DNA from: Oxytricha trifallax
Taxonomy: Eukaryota; Ciliophora; Spirotrichea; Sporadotrichida; Oxytrichidae
NCBI GenBank assembly: GCA_000711775.1
Contig: ARYC01000828.1
Span: 56,536-120,535, forward strand
DNA length: 64,000 nucleotides
Reading direction: 5' to 3'
How positions within the stretch are numbered: position 1 is the stretch's first letter; the number at the start of each line of letters is the position of its first letter. Of this stretch, positions 21,961-33,959 are shown piece by piece. Both the position numbers and the translations under genes were made by a program. The notes beneath the pieces were generated by a model. The model made no database searches. It saw only the letters and a list, made by a program, of their open reading frames with translations, and was not told the origin of the DNA.

Positions 21961-24599
21961 CAAAAACTTTATTTCAGTTTATATATTATTAATTTAAAGG
22001 GCTTTTTAATTATACATTGATTATTCAACCTCTAGAAAATGTTGACCTTCCAAGAATCTGGTGTTTCACAGTTTATTACAATTTATTTTGCAGAGATGTT
22101 TATCTTCTGAATTTATATTTTTTTATGATATTTAGAAGTATATCTTTTCAAAGTTTATTTTTCTTTTTAGCTACTCTTTAATTTACTGTTAATTTTAATT
22201 TCTGGGCTAGTATAGATTTTAAAAAAGCCAATTTTTAAAGTTAAAGTTAACATTTTAAATATCAAATGAATCTTAATGTAATATATTTTTCATGGTTTCA
22301 GATGTTATTATTATTATACAATAATTTCTTTTTATTTATAGGATACAAAAGATAAGGAATTATTATTCTTCTTAAAATACAAAAACTGATAAATACTATA
22401 AATTACTAAATTAAATCATGTGTATATTTTAAAATTAAGAAGAAAAGGAGGGTTTTGTTTGAGTTCAAATATTAAGTTTATATAGAGTATTTTTTGAGTA
22501 CTTCTAAATTATATATGTACTAAACTTGCAAATTATTTGTTATTCAAAAAGGAAAATGAGTAATAAGGTTATTTTATAATTTTATGTATATTCAAACTTT
22601 CAACATTATTTAGAGAGATGGCAGTGCTCAAGATTGCGATTTAAACAATTTACTAAAAGTAATAAAACATGAAAAAACTCATATCAAACTATGAAAATTT
22701 AATTGATTTTGTAAAATTGCATAAAAGTTAAGTTTTTTTTTTATGAAATATTACTTACTGTTGTATTTATTGTTAGAATACTTGCTTCATTAGGGTATTA
22801 CTTTTGCAGAAATACTAGATTATCCCATTTTAGTATATTTTGGGGGTAAAATTATTAATCTATACAGTTTCTTAATTAATTAAATTTTCATTTTTATTCA
22901 AAATTCATGATCGATATTAAAGATGATTATAATGATAACAGCAAAATCTATGAAACATTACAAATTTTCTAATTTAAATATAATAATTAAATAAATAAAA
23001 CTTTATGCCATTATAGTGTTATATAATTCTTCTCAATAAAATTCTCTAAATAAAAATTAATGCTACTGTTTATATGAGCAGAACATAAATGATATTTTAT
23101 TGGCAAGGAAAAATTATTTAAAATATATTCATTAATTATTGTATATTTACCTAATTTATTCAGCAATAAAATATAGTTCTGCAACTTTTCTTAATGTTTA
23201 TGATAGTTTATTTTATAACATATAAAAAAAAGTTGGTGGTAATTAAGGTGGACCCTAATTTTATTAGAAATGTAGAAATCATGAATTACAATTTGGAATG
23301 TAAGTAGAAACCTCATATTATAAATATTATTAATGTGAAAATGCTCATACAATAAAAATAATTATAAAAGCTACATATAAATTATTATTCATCACTTCAA
23401 GAGCCCAAATAAGAAATTTAGGTTCAAAGTTTAGTAATTTAATTAATTATTTAATTAGAATAAGTCATATTAAATATTAAATGCTTTATGGTATTTATTA
23501 AGAAATTTCTGTTTTAGGATGAGTTATAATACAGTATTGACCTGCTTTTTCTTAGTATTAAATTGCTGATATTGATTATTTAGAGTTTATATTAAATTAT
23601 TAGAGTTATTAAAATATATCAGTTCATAAAATATGAAAAATGAATAATTAAAAACCAAAATTTATTAAAAAATGTCTTAGGTTTTTGATTTTTTTATTGT
23701 GATTGTGGTCGTTTTTAGATATTTAAAAAATTAGAGAAATTTACATCCAAAAAATCTTAAAAAATAGTGAAGTTAAGATATATTTAGATAACCACAAGCA
23801 TGATATATTGAATATGAAACTCAATAATTAATGTTGCTATGCCAACTCTAATGCAAGGATACTATAATTTGAGGGTCATTTCAACTTAGTATAAAAAATT
23901 AAAATTTCAATTAACATGACGGTAATCTTTAAGCTTCAAGCTTTTCTTTTGGGCCTAGATAATCATAGCTTTATTTTATCTTCTTATAAATTAGAGGTAA
24001 TCTATTTTGTAAAGTTAGAATAGCTAAATCCATTGAAATCTGAATTAAAAATTATTAAATTTATGCTTAAACTGGAAAAAAATAGAAGGTAGAAATAGAA
24101 AATTAAACATTAATTGTAGATATTAAGGGGGTTATATAAAATCTATCAATCGAAAATTAAAAAATAATTTAAAGAAAAGATTCATTTTCTATACCGAATA
24201 AAGCTTGAAAAAACGCTCTAAAAATACACGCTAAGGCAAAATGAAGATTTATTAATGAAAAATAAAGTTGATAAAAGGTTCAAATAAACATCTTTAATGA
24301 ATATTATACTTACTCAGAATTAATAAAGAAGCATATTCAAAATATTTACTGTTTGAATTCTTTTGAGTATAAAGAATTAAGTGCATAAATCTTAGAAATA
24401 GAAGAAACAAAAGAAGAAACGGTATGAATCAATGATTAAACTTTCTGATCATATATTTAGCATGTTTCGATAAAAAGAGCTAAAAGAGTATATTGTAATT
24501 ATATAAAGGAAGTTGATTTATTTAAACTCAAAATATCTAGGTGATTAATAAAATATGATTCAATAAAATTACTTTAAGGTCGTATTGTATATTAATCAC
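21961..24599. other. AT-rich germline DNA, no gene seen
   Basis: Scanned on both strands with TGA as the only stop; no stretch has coding composition. TTAATCAC at 24592-24599 is the target duplication of the next element. Confidence 0.4.
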
Positions 24600-25226
24600 G
24601 GATACCCCCTCCAAAACTGGAACTTTTTAAATTCCAGATTTGGCTTTTGAATTCCAGTTTTAAACTGGAATTCCAGAAATACACCTGGAATTCTTAAATG
24701 TTATGCTTTATAATAATTTTAAACTTTTTTAATATAAACTTATATATAAATCTTGTTTTTTATCAATATACGTTCTGTTTTTTATGATACCGAAGAAATT
24801 AAAGTTTCGTAACAATTTATTACTTGAAAATACTATGTGGAAAAATTGTGTAGATAGATAAAAATTCCTTAAACTTATTTTTATAATTGAATTAAATAAA
24901 TTACCATTATCAATATAAATATACCATTCATAATATTATTGCTAGAGATAGATCATATAATAAAGTAAACTTAATAGTTAATATTCAAAAATTTTATAAT
25001 TGTAATTTTAATAATAAACAGCAAAGAATTATTAATTTATTAGTTTTAAATGAATTTAATTGGTGAGCTAAATAAAAAATTATTTTTTAATTTTAACAAA
25101 TTTTTTTCTAAAGATTTACTTATTTCATAAAAAACTTATGCACTTTATTATTATCTATAATATTTAAATATTATATTTTAAAGAGATAGATAGATAATAA
25201 CTGTAGGTAAATGAAATTCAAAATCA

Positions 25227-25472
25227 ACATGATTTTTACGAAAACTCAATCTACAAGAAGATTCTTTACAGAACTATAAGTATACTTACTACAAGAAAGG
25301 TTCCAGTTTCTGGTAAGTAATTTCCGATGGGTAGATCAACAAGAATTTCAGTAAAGCCAAAGTGACTATGTTAATGAAGCAAATGTTCTGATTAGTATAA
25401 TTTACAGAAAATTTTTGGAGACACTAAGTATTTATTCTTTTAAAGATTAAATTTTCGTAAAAATCATGTTGA
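25227..25472. mobile_element. 246-bp nested element with 21-bp inverted ends
   Basis: Ends TCAACATGATTTTTACGAAA and its exact inverse at 25452-25472. Lies inside the 24600-26361 element and has no coding of its own that I trust. Confidence 0.6.
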
Positions 25473-25546
25473 ATGCAAATGCACTCTGTATATATTCATA
25501 GAATATCATTCATGATTTGAATGTTAAGCTTCTTTATTCACTTCTG

Positions 25547-25995
25547 TTGTGTATCAACTTCAGCTGTTCTTAATTGTTGTTTCCTTACATACGTTATTTT
25601 GAATAACTACTTGACTTTTTGGTTGTATCCGTTTGCCTCCAGTCCTCTTATTCTGTCATCTAGCCATATCATATTAGCTATTACCTCTATTTAGGTCTTG
25701 TTGTCAAGGTATAATAGTCTGTGGTTCCTCACTACCTATGAAAACCTAGTCGGGGTCCCTTACTCCATTCATTAGATTGCAGTTTTTTAATGCAAAGGGT
25801 GTTTACGGATGTCTTTTGGACGTTACAATAGTGGCTCTTACCGTAGCTGACTACAGTCCTTCCTTAGCTAATGGCCATCATTTTACCATCACATTGTTTG
25901 TTATAAAAAGTTTCATCTTCCCAAGGTCTTCTTTAATCTGTTGCACTTACTACTTGATTTTTTTGGATATAATGAATTTTCCCAAGTTTGAGTTC
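25547..25995 (-). pseudogene. gene fragment carried in the 8-bp-TSD element, kelch-like
   Basis: Two adjoining minus-strand frames: about 88 codons from 25995 (IHYIQKNQVVSATDQRRPW, then NEWSKGPRLGFHR) and, after a one-base shift near 25730, about 60 codons (RNHRLLYLDNKTQIEVIANM ... TAEVDTQQK). The W..GP.L...R pattern recalls kelch repeats, but one repeat is not proof. It is GC-richer than its surroundings. It may be a captured host fragment or a decayed element gene. Confidence 0.45.
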
Positions 25996-26361
25996 ACTTT
26001 TTTAATATTTTCAAAACAATAATTCTTTTTGTTATATATTTTAAATCAATTTTCCTTTTCTTACATCTTATTAAATCTATTGAGTAAATTGTTTAATTTA
26101 TCTAAAAAAATTTAAATGCATTTTTAAAAAAATATTCAATTTATTATTATTCTAAAATAATATGAACAATATTTTCTATATTAATGATGCAAAAATTTTA
26201 TTCCAGTTATAAACTGGAATTCCAGATATATTACTGGAATTCCAGGTACACATCTGGAATATTTCAATCATATTACGGTTCCAGATATAAATCTGGAACT
26301 TATAAAAATTCCAGATTTAAATCTGGAATTTAAAAAAGTTCCAGATTTGGAGGGGGTATCC

Positions 26362-26599
26362 TTAATCACAAACAATTTAAATTGGATATTATTATATATT
26401 CATCAAAGAGTCCTATTCATAGTTCCTCTAATAATTACAAGATAATTAACATAAAAAGGACTTAATAAGCAAGTGTCACTGCATAAATAGTGATAGCTGT
26501 GTATTAGTCTGTCTTTTATTAATGATGAGTTGAAAAGGGGCATGTAACAGTCTCGAGGTGGCTACTAACTCTTGATGTTTTGGATGAGGGTCTTTAACA
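26362..26599. other. spacer, no gene seen
   Basis: Begins with the second TTAATCAC duplication; no coding signal of its own. Confidence 0.35.
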
Positions 26600-26800
26600 T
26601 GCTACGTTATAGTTAAGAAACAATGTTGAAATATAGAATTTCTATCCTTCAACAGTAATTCCATTACACGCATCAACATAACAAGGATGCTAAATAGTAC
26701 CAATTGCTTTGTATGGACCCACAATCATGTCATCATCTCTAGTAAGACCGACTAAACGTAAAAATCTTTGGGCAGCTGGGGCTTGTGTTAGCTTATGCGA
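26600..26800 (-). pseudogene. unknown gene fragment, also present at 32370-32600
   Basis: The minus strand reads QRFLRLVGLTRDDDMIVGPY, then IGTIQHPCYVDACNG. A diverged copy at 32370-32600 (QRIVSIVGLAIDDRFI) matches at DNA level over about 150 bp. An in-frame TGA sits upstream near 26803. Not recognised; both copies lie beside TBE remnants. Confidence 0.4.
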
Positions 26801-27171
26801 TCAGCACTTGTGAATTGTGGTAGAGAAGCACGGTGTAGCAACTGCCCACTAGTGCTTAGACTTATATTGTTATTCCAAGAACTTGGAGAGCGATAGTGAT
26901 AGAGTATCGTAGAAATTGGCTACTTCCTAAACATTAATTATCATCGACTCACTTGGCATCTAATCCTGTGTGTCTCTTGCTCGATAGGTGATATAGGTAC
27001 TCTGAAGTGGCAGAGTGATTAGGAGCTCCATTAGTAGAGACGCCAACAAGCGCAGATAGCACACCAAAATTACTTCAGGATCCACTGCCTTTCTAGCCTC
27101 TAATGCTCTGGTTAACCCCATTTGAGCAGCAAAACTGAAACAAAAAAATACCGAAAGCCTAAAGCCTAGAA

Positions 27172-27577
27172 TGGCTGCCAAGATTGGCCAATATAGTGGA
27201 GATTACACAAGACCATACATGAAACCATTCACAGCAAACTAAGTATCTCGAAGCTGAGTATGAAAACGAATAGATGGTGCTTTAATCCTGCCATAAGATC
27301 AAGAAAATGTACATTCTTAAATCTTCCCATCAGCGCTAAATACGACACTGATAAAAACTCAGGTTATGGAGCACGCAAAGGGAATATATAAAAACGAGCA
27401 CAACTTCTACTATTCTAGAAAAAAATTCGCGTTTCAGATAACTCGTGAATGAATTAGGAGCCTTACAAAGACGAAGATATTGATATGTACAGTACATTAG
27501 GTGTATGGATGGGGAAAGAAATGAAAAAGGACGAGCTACAATAATGTCTGTATGATGCTGGATGAAGCTTAAGCATA
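27172..27577 (+). pseudogene. unknown protein gene, decayed
   Basis: ATG at 27172 with an A-rich leader, then AAKIGQYSGDYTRPYMKPF, KRIDGALIL, KGIYKNEHNFYYSRKKFAFQ and, after a shift near 27450, EDIDMYSTLGVWMGKEMKKD. Composition and spacing look like a real small protein of about 130 residues. TGA occurs three times (27258, 27264, 27450), at least one where a Trp would fit, which suggests point-mutation decay. It is divergent to the fragment at 26600-26800. I do not recognise it. Confidence 0.45.
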
Positions 27578-27829
27578 CTTTTGAGTCAGAGCTATTGTTG
27601 CTTATTGCACAGATGATATTAATAATAATAATGATTTTGTTTCTAATATCCTTGTAATTAAAAACAATTTACCTTCTCCCAAAATTTTTAATCTTATATG
27701 TATATACATGAATTAAATGTATTTAATCTCAGCGATTGTATAAAAACATTTGAATATATAAAAAACTTAAAGAACCAAATTCTTTTGATGATTAAGCATA
27801 CAGAACTCATACTCAATTATCTCATTAAG
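27578..27829. other. spacer, no gene seen
   Basis: AT-rich, nothing recognised. Confidence 0.35.
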
Positions 27830-28440
27830 AGTGCGCAGTACTATCATGAGGATGTAAACAAATAATTGATATAAAATACTTAAAATAGAAATTGCAAGAA
27901 CATGTTAAATTGATGATATAATACTATGCTTTAGTTTCATCACACTTAAACCAAAGTTATTTTAAATGTCTCTAAAAAACTATCTATGTTATAACAGAAA
28001 CTCTGACGAATTTTAATCATATACTTTAAGGAATAATATAGGTTTTCAAGGAGTTGCATGAACTAGAGTATGTTCATTTAGATTTGAGTCTTATAGAATT
28101 AAATAGGTTCATATATTAAGAGAATGTTACTTAAGTAAATTTTCTTGGCACTCCTGGCTACTTTAAAATCAGAGAAATGTAAATTAATATTTCAATCTAG
28201 CGGGATGAATGTTCTGTTGTTAATTTTATATAATAGAGTGATATAGAGAGTATGTTTTATTTTGGTATTTAGCATGAAAAATAAAGATTAGTTTGGATTA
28301 GAATATATAAAGCTAGAATAAGTATTTAAAAACATTAAAAGCATAGCAGAAAAGATAATTGTGAAAGTCTCTACTATCATTGGTAATCATACTTGATATG
28401 CTTGAATCATAAGAGAAACAAGATTGAAGAGTACAAAAAA
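27830..28440 (+). pseudogene. TBE kinase-gene remnant
   Basis: FKELHELEYVHLDLSLIELN, then FLGTPGYFKI, SIQRDECSVVNFIQQSDIES match the kinase half of TBE-3 (ELHDLGYVHRDLELENVI, LGTPGYFP). Frame is broken in several places. No convincing TBE tip remains to its right, although CAATAAAAAACC near 28528 may be a trace. Confidence 0.65.
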
Positions 28441-28576
28441 TACAAGTATTTGTTAGATTTGAGTAAACCTAATATTAATTTAATATACAATAGTTACAAA
28501 TAAGTCCTCCATTTCTCTACAAATCTCAATAAAAAACCATAAATTATCAATTATTAACTAATCAAAACATTCAATT

Positions 28577-29290
28577 ATGGAGTTTCAGGGTTTAAACGAG
28601 TAAGTTGTTTTTAATCCTTTTTAGAGCAAGGAGTTTTACATTGCACAGATAAACTCAATTGAAAAGAAAATAGAACTTGAAATGGAATTATTTAAGTTTA
28701 AACCTTAAAATAGTCGATCTAGAATTTAAATTCAAACCCATGTAAATCACCCATCATGGATCTTTATAATGGAAGATCATGAAATTATGGTGATTTAATA
28801 TGATTTAGAGAAGTAAGAGAAAGAAACTATCTATTAAAAATCTTTTGAGGGAGATCCTTGGCATCGATTAAAATATTTCCTTTTCCGAAATGATTCATTT
28901 TCCTATATTTTTGAAGATGCAAATATAAAGGCAATATTTTACGAACAGGATTTTGATTTGAGTTTAAAAACAATTGAATATGATTTTAAATCTTAATATG
29001 ACCATATAGTTAATAATGAAAGAACTTTGCTTTTTGGATTTAAAGATGGTTTTATTAATGCATTCGATTTAGTCAATAAATGTTTTATTGAAAGTCTATC
29101 ATTTTAAATGCCATAAAAAGAGAATGCATCTTATTTATCTTTCATTCATAGTAAAAATCAACTTGCAATAAGATTAAATACTGAATTTAAGAAAGCTTAC
29201 ATATTGACAGTAAAAAAAAGAAACAATAAGTGGTATTATTATTCCAAAATAACTTTGAATTTATTTTCAGAATCAAACTTTCTACAAAAT
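28577..29290 (+). CDS. gene A MDS 1: start of a ciliate cation channel
   Basis: About 238 codons from ATG 28577 with no TGA; many TAA/TAG as Gln. The sequence (MEFQGLNEQVVFNP, HPSWIFIMEDHEIMVIQYD, LLFGFKDGFINAFDLV) has the alternating strand pattern of a beta-propeller, here N-terminal and cytoplasmic. The protein continues through MDS 2-4 to a six-helix channel. The MDS ends where palindrome P2 starts (29291). The pointer to MDS 2 was not resolved. About 70 bp separate the ATG from decayed TBE sequence, so the macronuclear chromosome end or promoter must lie in that short stretch or upstream. Confidence 0.75.
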
Positions 29291-30203
29291 CATTATTTAT
29301 CAAGTATAATAAAAATGTGGAAACTATTATAAAGAATAAAAAATTAAAATCAATAAGGATTATGATCTTAACTTTTTACTCTAACTAAAATCAATTGTAG
29401 CTATTTTGAGAAAAAGAATTATTGCTTATTTATTTTAATTAATTAATTAAACATAGAAATTCTAATTTTTAACTTACTTGACTTTTCTAAGTCATTTGTA
29501 TTTAGAGCAACAAGTAGCTGTTAATGTTCTTTCTTCACTTTTTTAAAAAAAATTTTCTTTTATAACTTCATCATATCTTCATGATATTTCCCTAAAAATA
29601 AAAATGTAAAAATAATGGAGTTCAACAACAAAAGTAATAACTCAAAAAAAGAATAATTTAATTAAAATCAAACAATATTAAGATTGTGGAGTAATTCTCA
29701 AGCTTATGAAAATTCTTACAATTATTTTTTTCATTTTTTAACACCATCTTTAATATTAAATGTCACAACTCTTAACTTTAGATAGCTTGTTTTTTAAAAA
29801 GAATTACTCCACAATCTTAATATTGTTTGATTTTAATTAAATTATTCTTTTTTTGAGTTATTACTTTTGTTGTTGAACTCCATTATTTTTACATTTTTAT
29901 TTTTAGGGAAATATCATGAAGATATGATGAAGTTATAAAAGAAAATTTTTTTTAAAAAAGTGAAGAAAGAACATTAACAGCTACTTGTTGCTCTAAATAC
30001 AAATGACTTAGAAAAGTCAAGTAAGTTAAAAATTAGAATTTCTATGTTTAATTAATTAATTAAAATAAATAAGCAATAATTCTTTTTCTCAAAATAGCTA
30101 CAATTGATTTTAGTTAGAGTAAAAAGTTAAGATCATAATCCTTATTGATTTTAATTTTTTATTCTTTATAATAGTTTCCACATTTTTATTATACTTGATA
30201 AAT
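29291..30203. repeat. 913-bp palindrome P2 within gene A IES 1
   Basis: Left arm from TTATTTATCAAGTATAAT, right arm ending ATTATACTTGATAAATAA. Arms of about 390 bp are nearly identical inverted copies around a loop of about 100 bp near 29700-29795. It accounts for nearly the whole IES between MDS 1 and MDS 2. Confidence 0.9.
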
Positions 30204-30310
30204 AATATAAAAAATTCAATGATAATGAAACATTTCAAACTAAACTAATAAAAGAAAAAAATAATAATATGATTGTAAAATTAAACAGCATATATGGAGA
30301 GACATATAAT
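30204..30310 (+). CDS. gene A MDS 2, part before TBE-5
   Basis: Open frame reading NDNETFQTKLIKEKNNNMIV then KLNSIYGETYN. It ends exactly at the AAT target duplication (30308-30310) of TBE-5 and continues in frame at 35317 (DTYYKLNDFLKDG). Confidence 0.7.
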
Positions 30311-30429
30311 CAAAACCCCAAACACTTTAGTTGTTTGGTTTTTTATTGATATTAAGCTGCAATTAAAACATACATTATAAGGGTTTGTAGAGATTTATAG
30401 TTAAGTATTGATAATTTAAGTGAGTTAAT

Positions 30430-30960
30430 TTTTAATTCTACATTTTGGGTCAATTTATGACTGTGATAAGAATGTATGTTTATTATTTAAGTTGAGTTAT
30501 GGCTTTAATATTATAGAGATAAATGAAGCCTATTCTTAATAGACTTCTATATAGACATGCTTTTACTCTCCTCTTAAGCAATTATGGGTCTGATTTTAAT
30601 ATGTATTGATTTTGATGTAATAGTAGCAAAATATTAAGCATTAAATCTCTCAAATTTTAACAGCATCATATATGTTAGCTCATTAATTAAATATTATTTA
30701 ATACTAGGCTCATTTTCTATCGCTTAAAGAGCTGCTATTTTTCATCAATAATTTTCTGAGCTTCTCATCTCTGATTAATTTATAGATAAAATTTATAAAA
30801 ATAATTGGAAAATCTGACAAGAAATTCAATCGTAAGAGAGATGTGATTGACTTTAATGTTTCATTTTTAAGAAAATTTGAATCATATAAATGAGTAAATT
30901 GAATTTAAATTTAAAAGATGTAAAGATTAATTTGTATTTAAATTTATTTATCAATTTTAT
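30430..30960 (+). pseudogene. TBE-5 transposase remnant
   Basis: Recognisable TBE-1-like stretches (FGSIYDCD near 30450, QHHIC near 30665, RDVIDFNVSF near 30850) with many indels; the catalytic part is gone, replaced by palindrome P3 and later material. Confidence 0.7.
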
Positions 30961-31129
30961 TGAAGTTTTGTAGCTTTAATTTTAATCGTTAAAACCTAAT
31001 ATATTTATACAAACAAGGCTACTACTAGTAATTATTATAAGACGCCAAATTTAAAAGTTAAGTATTTTTTAAATAAAAAAAACTAATCAATGTTATATTC
31101 TTACTGCCATAATTAAAGACTATATAGTC

Positions 31130-32366
31130 TAAGCAAACAGCCCTAGTAATTATGAAGGAAAATTTTTTAATATTCTGCAAATTTTAGAAATCTAATACAG
31201 AAATTTAAATAAATGTCTGATTTATGCATTTCAATTATAGTTATTTTTATTAAATAGTAAATTTCTAAATATTAGAGAGGACTTCACTTATTGTCTAATA
31301 AACTTTATTCCCATTCCGAATTGTATATTCTTTGGATCTAAACCAGTGATACCAGCCTTCTTGCTTGAAACACTCATCTCAATAATTTTGAGAATCACCT
31401 ATGCATCAAGTGCAAATTCTGCATGATTTCACTTTCATTTTATCTGTCTATCTCTTGTAAATATTCTTTCAGTATCTCATTAATATTAAGTTATTTTATA
31501 ATTTATATTATTTTTTTGACTGAAGGCTTCCTAAAAATAAAATTTAGCAAATATTCGCGGAAGGCTTTGCATTATATAATTAATTTCAAATAATCTTTTA
31601 TTTAAATTATTCAAATACATATTTTATGGTTATCATTTATAACATAAAAAAATTACATGTCAGTTTGTCAAAATTAAAGCATATTTTTAACGATAAAATT
31701 AAACTTTATAATAAATAATTTCAAATATAATATAAGTAATATAAGCTACAAAGATTATTATTTTAAATAATAAAACAATACTAATTGATTGCTTTAATTT
31801 TATCGTTAAAAATATGCTTTAATTTTGACAAACTGACATGTAATTTTTTTATGTTATAAATGATAACCATAAAATATGTATTTGAATAATTTAAATAAAA
31901 GATTATTTGAAATTAATTATATAATGCAAAGCCTTCCGCGAATATTTGCTAAATTTTATTTTTAGGAAGCCTTCAGTCAAAAAAATAATATAAATTATAA
32001 AATAACTTAATATTAATGAGATACTGAAAGAATATTTACAAGAGATAGACAGATAAAATGAAAGTGAAATCATGCAGAATTTGCACTTGATGCATAGGTG
32101 ATTCTCAAAATTATTGAGATGAGTGTTTCAAGCAAGAAGGCTGGTATCACTGGTTTAGATCCAAAGAATATACAATTCGGAATGGGAATAAAGTTTATTA
32201 GACAATAAGTGAAGTCCTCTCTAATATTTAGAAATTTACTATTTAATAAAAATAACTATAATTGAAATGCATAAATCAGACATTTATTTAAATTTCTGTA
32301 TTAGATTTCTAAAATTTGCAGAATATTAAAAAATTTTCCTTCATAATTACTAGGGCTGTTTGCTTA
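31130..32366. repeat. 1237-bp palindrome P3 inside TBE-5
   Basis: Left arm begins TAAGCAAACAGCCCTAGTAA, right arm ends with its inverse. Arms of about 575 bp, loop about 90 bp near 31705-31795. Arms appear almost free of mismatches. No coding. Confidence 0.9.
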
Positions 32367-32369
32367 ATA

Positions 32370-32680
32370 TAGAATGGCAGCAGAATCTTAAGTTTGCCAC
32401 ATTGTAAGGATGAATAAATACATCTTTATAGAAGTACTCCTCCTTGATTTTAACTAAATCACATGAATCAACATGTCAAGTCTGCTTAAGAAATTTAGTG
32501 GTTCGTATAGTGAATAAATAAAGCGATCATCTATAGCAAGACCGACAATACTAACGATTCTTTGGGTAGATGGTAGAATTTACTAGTGTATAAAAATCAG
32601 ATTTCAAAGCATTTTTAATTTAAGGACCATGATGTAGAAGCTTAATTCAACCTAAGAATAATTATAATAATAAAATAAGT
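32370..32680 (-). pseudogene. unknown gene fragment, paralogue of 26600-26800
   Basis: QRIVSIVGLAIDDRFIYSLY and, in another frame, VKIKEEYFYKDVFIHPYNVA, matching the 26.6-kb fragment at DNA level (AAGACCGACAATACTAACGA / AAGAC­CGACTAAACG). Badly frameshifted. Confidence 0.4.
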
Positions 32681-32749
32681 TAATAAACTATAGCGATGAA
32701 AGTCTTATATTCGTTTATCCAATAGATTTTTGAAGGAATATTACCCCCA

Positions 32750-33470
32750 AAACTCTATAATAAGGTTAATGTTACTTTTATTTATAAGGTATTGTTGGAT
32801 TATTATTGGGATTTGTTGAAAATTTGATCATTTTCAAAATAAGAAATAGAAATTAGTGAAATTAAGGGTCTGTATATTTGTAAAAATAAAATTTAGATTT
32901 ACTGCTTTAGATTAGGTATACTACGAGTATTAATATAGACTTAATCTAACTATTACTAAATAATGTACAATAGCAAGGTTATTTCACAAAAGTGCCTCAA
33001 CTGTTGATAAAATTGCCGGCTTGCTGTTAAGCGTTTCAATTCTGGCTCTTAAAAATATCCTCCAAAAAAGTTAAGTTCTTCTCATATTTAGTTCCAAAAC
33101 TGTAAATATTGGGTACAATTTTCCAGAAAGTTAACTGCCTCGAATTATAATTATATATTTATTAATTATTAATTATTTTCCCATATCAAATGTATTCCAA
33201 CAATAGTACCAATTATGTTTTGAACAATTTTGAAATTTTCCATCAAAATCTAATTTTCTTAAACTAATTATTAATAAAATTTTTGCACTTTTAAATTGTT
33301 ACCAATTAAAATTAAAAGATTTAGTATCAGTACAAATTAAATTTAAAAGAAAATAAGTGCTATTTAATGGAACTAAATATAGATCCATCTATGGAGTTTT
33401 TTAAAAATTTTGTAAATTCTCTCCATATATATACCAATGTGATCTCCTTTAAAAATACCCATATTTAATG
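32750..33470 (+). mobile_element. TBE-3-like element fragment inside TBE-5
   Basis: Tip-like ACCCCCAAAACTC followed by a copy of the TBE-3 leader and transposase start (GAAATAGAAATTAGTGAAAT, then TACGAGTATTAATATAGAC). Breaks off near 33120 and is followed by DNA like the reverse of the TBE-3 intergenic region, including a solo MITE end (CAAATGTATTCCAACAATAG). Confidence 0.65.
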
Positions 33471-33509
33471 CTCAGGATTGAAACAGTAGAATCGAAAACT
33501 CTAAATGAT

Positions 33510-33650
33510 AAACTATGAAATTTGATCACAAGAGAAGAAACAAGGATGGAATATATGAGGTCTGTAAGAAGAAGATTATAGCTTAAGAAATTATCTTAAG
33601 ATTAGAAGCAAGAAAGATTATCATCAATACCTTAGTATACATGGTAAGTA
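33510..33650 (+). pseudogene. TBE second-ORF remnant
   Basis: Short similarity to the start of the TBE-1 second ORF around GGAATATATGAGGTCTGTAA; only the first 40 or so codons survive. Confidence 0.4.
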
Positions 33651-33959
33651 TATGTTAAATGATTAGTTTTATAAAATATTGCTATAATACATAAAAAATA
33701 GGTTAATTGACATAAACAAATCAACTTTAAATTTTATACAAATTAAAATCTAATATAATTTGTACAAACTGTATAAAAACTATGCATTTAAGTACATTTA
33801 TTAGTTATTTAATAAATGAAATTGAACAATTTTATACTCGATAACTGTTCTTACTCTATAATTTCAATGAACCCACACATTTTAAATGTGCATGCATAGT
33901 TATAAATTAATAAATAATTGATATTTTAAAAGGCATTAGAATACAAATAATTTTGAGAA

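Larger units (their letters stand above)
24600..26361. mobile_element. 1762-bp element with GGATACCCCCTCC ends and 8-bp TSD
   Basis: Terminal inverted repeats of about 45 bp start GGATACCCCCTCCAAA and are followed by subterminal palindromic units (ATTCCAGATTTAAATCTGG and variants). The element is flanked by a perfect 8-bp duplication TTAATCAC (24592-24599, 26362-26369). Eight-bp duplications with subterminal repeats are typical of hAT-type transposons; no transposase is seen, so this is probably non-autonomous. Confidence 0.85.

Noticed and set aside
26960-27181. 73-codon minus-strand frame with signal-like start
   Set aside because: It overlaps the leader and start of the plus-strand gene at 27172, and has no relative at 32.4 kb; probably chance.
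27172-27577. TGA read as Trp (mitochondrial-type code or organelle insertion)
   Set aside because: The same frame uses TAA as Gln and TGG for Trp; nuclear pseudogene decay is simpler.
29291-30203. Palindromes as assembly or amplification artefacts
   Set aside because: Each has a distinct loop and a few arm mismatches, and three lie between phase-matched pointers; not excluded without read data but not the best reading.
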